DNA of 44,681 nt. Origin: Sedimenticola sp. (GTDB taxonomy: Bacteria > Pseudomonadota > Gammaproteobacteria > Chromatiales > Chromatiaceae). The translations under genes and the position numbers were made by a program. Shown in pieces: positions 26,142 through 33,235 of the stretch (positions within the stretch are counted from its first letter, which is position 1; every line of letters begins with the position of its first letter). Under the pieces are notes generated by a model, which worked only from the letters and a program-made list of their open reading frames with translations, had not been told where the DNA came from and did no database searches. The stretch spans positions 69,555-114,235 of the forward strand of contig PKUO01000057.1 in the NCBI GenBank assembly GCA_002869585.1, given 5' to 3'.

Positions 26142-29100
26142 TCAGGCGCCGTCCCGCTGGCGTCGGGCTACCGCCCTGCGGCTGCCCATGAATATACGAT
26201 ACAGCAGTGGTATCACAATCAGGGTCAGGAGGGTTGAGACCGCCAGGCCCCAGACGATGGCGGTGGCCACCGGACCCCATACCAGCGAATGACCACCCAG
26301 CCCGGTGGCCAGTGAGAAGAGCCCGGCAATGGTGGTCATGGAGGTGATCAGAATGGGAATCACCCGTCGCCGGGCGGCGTAAATGGTGGCGTGCAGTACG
26401 CTCATGCCGTTGCGCAGGCGTTCGTTGGCGGCGCTGATCAGGACAATGGCCGCATTCACCGCGATACCGGCCAGCGCCACCACACCGTACATGGTGAACA
26501 GGCTGAGCGGGTTGCTGGTGATCAGCAGGCCCATCACTACGCCGGTGAAGGCCATGGGTACTGTGGCCAGGATCATCAGCGGCTGGAAGTAGCTCTTGAA
26601 TTGGGTGCCGAGGATCATGTACATCAGCCCGACGCCGAACAGGAACAGCACCAGGATTGAATCGATGCTCTCCTGAATGTCGTCCAGTTCCCCGGAGAAA
26701 TCCAGGTCGATGTCCGCATAGCGACCGCGGATCTTGTCCCATTCGGCCAGAATCTCGGCGTTTACCTTCACGGTATCGGTCAGGGTCTTGTCGATGTCTG
26801 CCTCGATGGTGATGGTGCGGCGGAAATTGTAGTGGCGGATATTACCCAGGGTCGGCTGCACATCGCTCTCGACCAGCTCTTTCAGTGGCATGCGACCGCC
26901 ATCGGAGAGGGGCAGGGTAAAGTTGCCGATCGAGCGGATATCCTCCAGCACCTCGGGTTTGGCGCGTACCCGAATCTCCAGTTCCTCGCCGCGATCCTGC
27001 ATCTTCGCCACCACCTCGCCGTCGATCAGCAGGCGGATGGTGCGGGTCACTTCTGCTGGCGACAGTCCGGCTCGCCGGGCGGCATCCTGGTTGACCTTGA
27101 AGCTCATGGACATCTGCCCCTGGCTATCATCATCGGTGATATCGCGGATTGCCGGGTTCCCGCTCATCACCTGCTTCAGGTCGGCCACCGCTGCGCGGAT
27201 GGTGTCGATGGCGTCGCCACGCACCTTGATGATGATCGGTTTGGAGGTCGGCGGACCCCCGGAGAGGCGCAGGAAGGTGATTTTGCTCGGGCCGGGGGTG
27301 GAGACGATATCCCGGCGCATGGACTCGATCATCTCATCCACGGCGCGCAGCGCCTCGGTCTTCGGATTGAGGGCCACCAGCACCTGCCCGTAGTGGTCGC
27401 CAAAGAATGGAGCGGTCTCGGTGAACTGCTGGCCGGCATAGCTGAGGATATTACGCACCTCGCCGGGTCTGATCCGCTCCCGCACCTTTTGTTCGATCTG
27501 CTGCACCTTTTTCAGAGTGACATCCAGGGGCGTGCCGGCTGGCATCTCAAGGCTGACATAAAACAGCCGGATCGGGTCGGCGGCGAAGAAGTCCATCCTT
27601 ACCGCGCCACCCATGGTGGCGCCCAAGGCCAGGATGAACATCAGCACCATCACCGAGAGAATGCTCTTTGGATAGCGCATCGCCCGGGTCAGAATGCGGG
27701 TGTAGTTGATCCGGATCCAGTGCAGGGCATTCACCCGGGTGCGGTGAAAACGTGAGGGACGGTCGAAGTTGATCCGGGCGCCGAGGATATGGGCGTGCAG
27801 CATCCAGTAGGCCTCGACCAGGCTGATCGCCAGGGCGACGGTCACCACCAGGGGGATGATCAACATATATTTGCCGAGAATGCCGGGCAGCAGCATCAGG
27901 GGCAGAAAGGCGGCCATGGTGGTGAGCACGGCCGTGGTCACCGGTGCCACCACCTCCTTGAGGGCTTCGAGGGTGGCGGTCAGGGCGTCGGAGCCCCGTT
28001 GCAGGCGGTAGTAGATAGACTCCACCACCACCACCGCATCGTCCACCAGCATACCCAGGCTGATCACCACCCCGAGCAGTACGCTGACATTGAGGGTCTG
28101 TCCGAGATTGCTCAGGGCCCAGAAGGTGCCGGCGAGAATGAAGGGGATGCCGATGGTGGTGAGCAGGGAGATGCGACTGCCGAGAAACAGCCAGGTGACG
28201 CACAGCACCATGAACAGCCCGAGCACGGCGTTGGTCTGCATGATGTTGAGGGCATTGCGGGTGATCTCGGTCTGATCGTCGATCAGCACCACCTCGACTC
28301 CTGTTTGGTCGCCGAAACGGTTGCGCTCACCGATATACTCGACAATGCGCTCCACCAGATCCAGGGTATTGGCGCTCTCCTTCTTGGTAATGGCCAGCAT
28401 CACCGCCGGGCGGCCGTTGTAGCGTACCGCCTTGTTGGCCTTCTCACGCGCACGCACTACCTCGGCCAGCTGTCCCAGGGGGATTTCGCTGTTTGCCCCC
28501 AGCACCGGCAGACTGGCGAGATATTCCGGGTCACTCTCCTTGCCGATGGTGCGTACCAGCCAGTTCTGATCGTTGATCCGGGTGCTGCCGGCAGAGAGGT
28601 CGATAAAGTTCTGGGCAACGGTATCGGCCAGTTGCGAGGGTCGGATGCCCGCCTCTTCCAGCCGTTCCGGGATGAAGTTGATCTGCAGTTCGGGGTCATG
28701 CAGCGCGGTCTCCAGCAGGCGGTCCACTCCCTTGATGCGCTCGATATCCTTCTTGACGTTCTCTGCCTGGCGCCGCAGGTTTTCATCATCGGCGCTGCCG
28801 ACTATCGCAATGGTGGCGCTGGGGAAGGCGTTGGCGGTGGTGATCTCGAACACGAACGGCGAGCTGGCCTCGTCCGGCAGTTCACTTTCGGCATTCTGCA
28901 CCTCGCGGCGCAGGTCGGCGATGCGCTTGTCGAACACGCGGGGCTCGATGTCCTCGAAGCGTACCAGGACGCTGGATATGCTCTCCCGGCTGACGCTGGA
29001 GACGAATTTGATGTCGGACACCCGGCGGATCTTGCGCTCCAACACCTCGGTGATGCGTTTCTCCACATCGCTGGCGCTGGCGCCGGGCAGTACCGTGGTG

Positions 29101-29234
29101 ATATCGATCCAGTTGAAGTTGATGCTCGGGTCCTGTTCGCGCGGCATCAGCCCATAGGAGAGAAACCCGACCATCAGCACCAGACCGAAGGTCAGGTTTG
29201 CCAGGACATGGTTCTGATAGAGCTTCTTGAGCAT
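26142..29234 (-). CDS. RND-family efflux permease (AcrB type)
   Basis: The 1030-residue inner-membrane pump has the RND fold: 12 membrane helices with two large periplasmic loops (about 40-320 and 560-850). The proton-relay double Asp lies in helix 4 (GVVISLGMLVDDAVVVVES). The N-terminus LPREQDPSINF-like and the ATVLPGASASDVEKRITEV region (ITTVLPGASASDVEKRI here) match the HAE1 family. It exports hydrophobic compounds through an adaptor and an outer membrane channel; the channel gene is not in this window. Its start abuts the adaptor stop (29235) and it is followed by the MFS gene. The substrate is unknown. Confidence 0.9.
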   Translation of the reverse strand: MLKKLYQNHVLANLTFGLVLMVGFLSYGLMPREQDPSINFNWIDITTVLPGASASDVEKRITEVLERKIRRVSDIKFVSSVSRESISSVLVRFEDIEPRVFDKRIADLRREVQNAESELPDEASSPFVFEITTANAFPSATIAIVGSADDENLRRQAENVKKDIERIKGVDRLLETALHDPELQINFIPERLEEAGIRPSQLADTVAQNFIDLSAGSTRINDQNWLVRTIGKESDPEYLASLPVLGANSEIPLGQLAEVVRAREKANKAVRYNGRPAVMLAITKKESANTLDLVERIVEYIGERNRFGDQTGVEVVLIDDQTEITRNALNIMQTNAVLGLFMVLCVTWLFLGSRISLLTTIGIPFILAGTFWALSNLGQTLNVSVLLGVVISLGMLVDDAVVVVESIYYRLQRGSDALTATLEALKEVVAPVTTAVLTTMAAFLPLMLLPGILGKYMLIIPLVVTVALAISLVEAYWMLHAHILGARINFDRPSRFHRTRVNALHWIRINYTRILTRAMRYPKSILSVMVLMFILALGATMGGAVRMDFFAADPIRLFYVSLEMPAGTPLDVTLKKVQQIEQKVRERIRPGEVRNILSYAGQQFTETAPFFGDHYGQVLVALNPKTEALRAVDEMIESMRRDIVSTPGPSKITFLRLSGGPPTSKPIIIKVRGDAIDTIRAAVADLKQVMSGNPAIRDITDDDSQGQMSMSFKVNQDAARRAGLSPAEVTRTIRLLIDGEVVAKMQDRGEELEIRVRAKPEVLEDIRSIGNFTLPLSDGGRMPLKELVESDVQPTLGNIRHYNFRRTITIEADIDKTLTDTVKVNAEILAEWDKIRGRYADIDLDFSGELDDIQESIDSILVLFLFGVGLMYMILGTQFKSYFQPLMILATVPMAFTGVVMGLLITSNPLSLFTMYGVVALAGIAVNAAIVLISAANERLRNGMSVLHATIYAARRRVIPILITSMTTIAGLFSLATGLGGHSLVWGPVATAIVWGLAVSTLLTLIVIPLLYRIFMGSRRAVARRQRDGA

Positions 29235-30269
29235 TTACTCAGCGACCTCAATCGGGGCGATCTGGATTGGATCACCGTCGTTCAGGCCCAGGCGGCCCTC
29301 GATGATGATCTCGGTTTCCGGGGGCAGTTCGGTAGCGGCAGGCTGGCCTTCCAGGGCACCGGGCAGGGGCACGAACTGCGCCTTGCCGGCGTTGGCGATG
29401 AACAGCCCGATTTGATCGCCACGGCGAACCGGCAGATCGGCGGGTAGATGGGGCGCGGCGCTTTGCCAATTGATGCGACCGCTGCTGCCAGGCAGCGCCA
29501 GGCGTTCGCTGAACAGCAGGCGCGCCTCCTGGTTGCGGCTGCGCGGTTCTATCACCGGCAGCAGTTCTCGCAGCTGCAGAGGGTATTCGCCGTGACTCTC
29601 CTCGAACATGATGTGCGATGCCCCGGCCAGTGAATCGGCCTGGTCCACGGGAATCTGCGCGGAGATCTCCAGTTGCTGGCTGTCGAGCAGACGCACAACC
29701 GCCTGGCCGGGATTAATCCACTCGCCTTCGCTGGCGAGGCGCTCGAGAACAATGGCGTCAAACGGGGTGCGCAGGGTACAACGTTCTATGTTGAGTTGTG
29801 CTTCCTCGATACTGGCCTGTTGCGCCTGGCGGTCGGCCCTGGAGGTCGCCACATCGGCCTCACGCTGGTTGTAGAGCTCTTCGGAAATGCTCTTGGCCTT
29901 ACGCAGGGACTGACTGCGTTGAAACTGCCGTTCAGCCAGATTGACTCTCGCCTGGGTGGCCTGGAGCGCGGCCTGCGCCTGCCTGAGCCTGATCTGGTTG
30001 CTGCGGCAGTCGAGTTCGGCAAGTGGCTCTTTCCGGGCGATCCGGTCGCCAACACGCACCTCGAGACTCACTATACGGCCAGAGATCTCCGCGCTGATCC
30101 GGCTCTCATTCAGGCTCAGGGCGGTGGCCGGCGCGCTGAAACGGGGATAGAAGATCTGGCTGCCGAGTGGGGTGGTGGTGACATGGGTGATGGCCTGGTC
30201 GGCGGAGAGGCCGATGCCGGTCTGGACCAGCAGGCAGAGCAATAACAGCCCTTGTCTGAACTGGCGCAT
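29235..30269 (-). CDS. RND efflux periplasmic adaptor (membrane fusion protein)
   Basis: Periplasmic adaptor of about 344 residues with an N-terminal signal (MRQFRQGLLLLCLLVQTGIGLSA). A beta-barrel/lipoyl part follows (SGRIVSLEVRVGDRIARKEPLAELDCRS). A coiled-coil hairpin spans about residues 85-150 (ALQATQARVNLAERQFQRSQSLRKAKSISEELYNQREAD), and the second lipoyl half carries LRTPFDAIVLERL. The ATG at 30269 gives a clean signal peptide. A GTG at 30290, overlapping the padR gene, is an alternative with AGGA before it. It bridges the RND pump to an outer-membrane channel encoded elsewhere. It is the second gene of the operon after padR. Confidence 0.88.
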   Translation of the reverse strand: MRQFRQGLLLLCLLVQTGIGLSADQAITHVTTTPLGSQIFYPRFSAPATALSLNESRISAEISGRIVSLEVRVGDRIARKEPLAELDCRSNQIRLRQAQAALQATQARVNLAERQFQRSQSLRKAKSISEELYNQREADVATSRADRQAQQASIEEAQLNIERCTLRTPFDAIVLERLASEGEWINPGQAVVRLLDSQQLEISAQIPVDQADSLAGASHIMFEESHGEYPLQLRELLPVIEPRSRNQEARLLFSERLALPGSSGRINWQSAAPHLPADLPVRRGDQIGLFIANAGKAQFVPLPGALEGQPAATELPPETEIIIEGRLGLNDGDPIQIAPIEVAE

Positions 30270-30279
30270 GTAATGGGTG

Positions 30280-30825
30280 TCAATTCTCACGGTGGTCCTG
30301 TTCCTGTTTGATCTCGCTCAGCAAGGTCTGCTTGCGTGTCTGCATCAGTCTGTAGATGGCCTGGTTGGCGGCGATGCCGTATTCGATGGTGAAACGCATG
30401 CCAGCGGTCAGGTGACAGCCCTCCTGGAGAATCTTCTCAAGGGTTGCAATCTCGGTCTTGAGATTCTCGGCCTGCTGTGCAAAGACCTCGGCCAGTCGTT
30501 CAGGTGCCAGCAGGTGGGCAAACATCATCAGCACCAGAAAATCACTGCGGTACTGATCTGCCGGTTCTGTACTGGCCAGTTTCTGCATGATCTGCCGGCG
30601 ACCCGGTTCGGTGATCTGAAACACCTTCTTGTTCGGCCTTTTCTCCTGTGGCTCCTCGCGAAAGCTCACCAGACCGGCCTCGGTCAGCTTCGCCAGGGCG
30701 GGATAGATGGAGCCGAAGCTCGCCGCCTGGAAGTGGCTGAAGGCGGACTCGAACATCTTTTTGATTTCGTAACCCGAGGCCTCGCCCAGACAGAGCACCC
30801 CGAGACAGAGATTATTCACATCCAT
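30280..30825 (-). CDS. PadR-family transcriptional regulator
   Basis: A 181-residue repressor type with an N-terminal winged helix (residues 1-85; LGEASGYEIKKMFESAFSHF, ASFGSIYPALAKLTEAGLV) and a C-terminal helical dimerisation domain. PadR proteins usually repress a neighbouring efflux or detoxification gene and are released by an aromatic ligand. Here the gene is the first of the padR-adaptor-RND-MFS operon and probably controls itself and the pumps. Direct repeats just upstream (30836-30858) are a candidate operator. Its stop overlaps the alternative GTG of the adaptor by 11 bp. Ligand unknown. Confidence 0.9.
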   Translation of the reverse strand: MDVNNLCLGVLCLGEASGYEIKKMFESAFSHFQAASFGSIYPALAKLTEAGLVSFREEPQEKRPNKKVFQITEPGRRQIMQKLASTEPADQYRSDFLVLMMFAHLLAPERLAEVFAQQAENLKTEIATLEKILQEGCHLTAGMRFTIEYGIAANQAIYRLMQTRKQTLLSEIKQEQDHREN

Positions 30826-30835
30826 AATTTATGGT

Positions 30836-30858
30836 TATATCGGATCAATATATATCGG
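30836..30858. promoter_or_regulatory. Candidate PadR operator/promoter
   Basis: Two identical TATATCGG direct repeats start 15 bp apart (30836-30843 and 30851-30858), in an AT-rich stretch 11 bp before the padR start codon. They lie where the padR promoter must be, and close to the rlmI leader on the other strand. Identity as the PadR site is inferred. Confidence 0.4.
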
Positions 30859-30948
30859 TGAAATATAGTGATGCGGATTTTATCTGTCAAATCTGCTACG
30901 CTTGCGCCTGATTTTTCCACCCGCACAATGTCCCTGAAGGTAACCCCC

Positions 30949-32145
30949 ATGAGCCTCGCCCCAATCCGCCTGAAAAAAGACCAGGACCGCCGCTTGCGTT
31001 TTGGACACTGCTGGATTTACAGCAATGAGGTGGATACCCAGGCGACCCCGATGCAGGGCTTCGAAGCGGGACAGCCGGTGGATATCTTCACCCATCAGCA
31101 GAAGTGGGTCGGTAGCGGGTATGTGAATCCTCACTCACTGATCAGCGCCCGTCTGGTCAGCCGCGACAGCGAGCATCCACTCAGCGAATCACTGATTGTG
31201 CATCGCCTGAATATCGCCCTGGCGCTGCGCCAGCGCTTTTACGCCGCCCCCTATTACCGGTTGGCGTTTGGCGAGAGCGATGGTCTGCCGGGGCTGGTGG
31301 TTGATCGCTATGGCGACAACCTGGTGGTGCAGATCACCACCGCCGGCATGGAGCGGCTAAAGGCCGAAATACTGGCCGCCTTGCACAAGGTGCTGAAACC
31401 CGCTGCGGTGCTGTTTCGCAACGACAGCTCGATGCGTGAGCTGGAGGGACTTGAGCTCTACACCGAGATCGCCGGCGATCATTATCCTGAGGTACTGGAT
31501 GTGCAGGAGCAGGGCTGTTCGTTCCAGGTGCCTGCCCAGGCGGGGCAGAAGACCGGCTGGTTCTATGACCAGGCATTCAATCGCGGCCGTATCGCCCCCT
31601 ATGTGGCCGGGGCCAGGGTATTGGATGTCTTCAGCTATGTTGGCGCCTGGGGTGTGCAGGCGGCTGCCCGGGGCGCGCAACAGGTGGTGTGCGTCGATGC
31701 CTCGCAGGCGGCGCTGGATGCGGTCGCAAATAACGCCGGGCTGAATGGTGTGGCAGGCAGGGTGCAGGTCCAGCGAGGCGATGCGTTCGAGGTGATGCGC
31801 GAGTTGCGGGCGGCGCGGGAACGCTTCGATGTGGTGATGGTGGATCCGCCGGCGTTCATCAAGCGGCGCAAGGATATCAAGGAAGGGGAGCTGGCCTATC
31901 GACGGGTGAACCAAATGGCGCTGCAACTGCTCTCCCGGGACGGGATACTGGTGTCATCCTCCTGTTCCCATCACCTGTCGCATGATGCCTTTCTGAAGCT
32001 GGCGCAACAGGCCGGCCGGCATACCGACAGGAGTCTGCAGCTGCTTGAGCAGGGCTACCAGTCGCCGGATCACCCGATACATCCGGCAATGCCTGAGACA
32101 GCGTACCTGAAAACCTTCTATTTCCGCTCGCTTCCGGCTTTCTAG
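30949..32145 (+). CDS. rlmI: 23S rRNA (cytosine-C5)-methyltransferase RlmI-like
   Basis: SAM-dependent methyltransferase of 398 residues. An N-terminal PUA-like RNA-binding domain (residues 1-75; RLRFGHCWIYSNEVD) is followed by the EEHAD-like middle, then the Rossmann domain: GARVLDVFSYVGAWGVQAAARGA (motif I, about residue 220), DVVMVDPPAFIKRRK (motif IV) and LLSRDGILVSSSCSHHLS (with the family Cys). E. coli RlmI methylates C1962 of 23S rRNA and is 396 residues, so length and order match. The ATG at 30949 is preferred because family similarity starts there; in-frame codons continue upstream to 30868 without support. It is divergent from padR and convergent with the XRE gene. Confidence 0.9.
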   Translation: MSLAPIRLKKDQDRRLRFGHCWIYSNEVDTQATPMQGFEAGQPVDIFTHQQKWVGSGYVNPHSLISARLVSRDSEHPLSESLIVHRLNIALALRQRFYAAPYYRLAFGESDGLPGLVVDRYGDNLVVQITTAGMERLKAEILAALHKVLKPAAVLFRNDSSMRELEGLELYTEIAGDHYPEVLDVQEQGCSFQVPAQAGQKTGWFYDQAFNRGRIAPYVAGARVLDVFSYVGAWGVQAAARGAQQVVCVDASQAALDAVANNAGLNGVAGRVQVQRGDAFEVMRELRAARERFDVVMVDPPAFIKRRKDIKEGELAYRRVNQMALQLLSRDGILVSSSCSHHLSHDAFLKLAQQAGRHTDRSLQLLEQGYQSPDHPIHPAMPETAYLKTFYFRSLPAF

Positions 32146-32175
32146 TCCAGGGCTGGCAAAGGGACAGAGGCAGGC

Positions 32176-32505
32176 TCAGGTGCGCTGGAGTATTTCCTGG
32201 CGTAATCGCGATTTGTCGGGCTCGCCCATCAGGTCCCAGGCCTTGGCTACTTCAAAAGCCTCGTCCGAGAGGGTTGGAGTCGCCTCGTCGCCAAACATCA
32301 GCCAGGCGGGGTTCACCTCCAGGACTTCGGCGATCTGATCGATCTTGCGCGGCCTGAGGCTTTTGCCATTTTCGATCTTCTGTATGACGGCCTGGTTGGT
32401 ACCGGCGCGCACCGCCAGTTGTTCCTGGGTCCAGCCCTTATCCTGGCGCTTCATGCGCATCCGGTGACCCAGAGTGGTCGCTGTTGCGTGATTGTCTGTG
32501 TTCAT
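32176..32505 (-). CDS. XRE-family transcriptional regulator
   Basis: A 109-residue protein with an N-terminal tail, then a lambda-repressor-type helix-turn-helix at about residues 14-72 (MRMKRQDKGWTQEQLAVRAGTNQAVIQKIENGK), followed by a short C-terminal helix pair (AWDLMGEPDKSRLRQEILQ). No signal or ligand domain is visible, so the inducer is unknown. The ATG at 32505 is chosen (another Met lies two codons upstream). It is convergent with rlmI and divergent from a small membrane-protein gene, with an imperfect palindrome at 32598-32617 in the spacer that it could bind. Confidence 0.85.
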   Translation of the reverse strand: MNTDNHATATTLGHRMRMKRQDKGWTQEQLAVRAGTNQAVIQKIENGKSLRPRKIDQIAEVLEVNPAWLMFGDEATPTLSDEAFEVAKAWDLMGEPDKSRLRQEILQRT

Positions 32506-32597
32506 AAACATCTGTTTTCCCGTATCCGTTTAACTCGCCCTGATTAGATCGGCAGCAGATTCAATTTCTTAAGCATTTTCTTCTGTTTTTACTATTT

Positions 32598-32617
32598 TAT
32601 TCCTAAATTCAAGAATA
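32598..32617. promoter_or_regulatory. Imperfect 20-bp palindrome, possible XRE operator
   Basis: TATTC at 32598-32602 and GAATA at 32613-32617 flank an AT-rich centre; 16 of 20 positions agree with the reverse complement. It lies in the spacer between the XRE gene and the small membrane-protein gene. No experimental or family evidence links the two. Confidence 0.3.
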
Positions 32618-32719
32618 GGTGATTTATTCTCATTGCAGGCTTGCTGGTGTTTTCCGGCCAGTACCAGGGGTAATATGGTCTGTGATGCATCTGGCTTTTA
32701 CGGGGAGGGGTGAACATCT

Positions 32720-33154
32720 ATGCATCCTGGCTATCTTTATGTCGAGACCAGTGCCTCTCATCCCGGGCTGGTGCGTCTGGTTACCGCGGATTATCTGCCG
32801 GATACCAGCGCTCCGGGCGAAGCGGACCCCTGCATTCGCTATGTCGCGCGCTTTTCTGATATATCAACGGCGCTGATGCACGCCCACGATCTGCTGAGGC
32901 GGCGGCTGGTGGATCTGGAGAACAGGATCTATCGCAGTGATCTGCTGACCGCGATTGCGGATATCGAGGCCGACGGATTGAACCACCAGTGTGTCTATCT
33001 CCACCCCGATCTGAAAGCTAGTGAACTCAGTGCACAGCTCAGCGACCGGGTTGCCCGGTTGCAGCGTCGGAGGGAGCGCATCGACCGCATCTGGCAGACG
33101 GTGGGCTGGATTGCCATCGGCCTGCTGTTGCTTAACTTTGTGTTTAGCCTGTAA
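32720..33154 (+). CDS. Hypothetical small membrane protein, N-terminus T5orf172/GIY-YIG-like
   Basis: A 144-residue protein with a C-terminal membrane helix (about 125-143; VGWIAIGLLLLNFVF) and a soluble N-terminus. The first 30 residues (GYLYVETSASHPGLVRLV) recall the start of the T5orf172 branch of GIY-YIG domains. The following catalytic Arg/Glu pattern is not visible, so nuclease activity is doubtful. GGGGAGGGG lies about 9 nt before the ATG. The gene is divergent from the XRE gene and convergent with the nonahaem cytochrome. Function unknown. The family link is a weak impression from the motif, not an alignment. Confidence 0.55.
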   Translation: MHPGYLYVETSASHPGLVRLVTADYLPDTSAPGEADPCIRYVARFSDISTALMHAHDLLRRRLVDLENRIYRSDLLTAIADIEADGLNHQCVYLHPDLKASELSAQLSDRVARLQRRRERIDRIWQTVGWIAIGLLLLNFVFSL

Positions 33155-33173
33155 AGCCCAGGCATGCAGACAG

Positions 33174-33205
33174 AAAAAACCCGTGCAGTACCAGGACTGC
33201 ACGGG
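33174..33205 (-). terminator. Rho-independent terminator of the nonahaem cytochrome gene
   Basis: On the minus strand the stem CCCGTGCAG/CTGCACGGG (33180-33205) is followed by six T (33179-33174). It is 31 bp after the stop of the cytochrome gene. It also separates that gene from the convergent small membrane-protein gene. Confidence 0.85.
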
Positions 33206-33235
33206 GAGGGTTAAAAACAGGTTATGAACTGTAAG

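Noticed and set aside
27789-29447. A 552-codon open frame on the plus strand across the RND permease and adaptor
   Set aside because: It is the complement of the RND coding strand, rich in His/Gln/Gly as expected from a GC-rich shadow, and no family pattern is seen.
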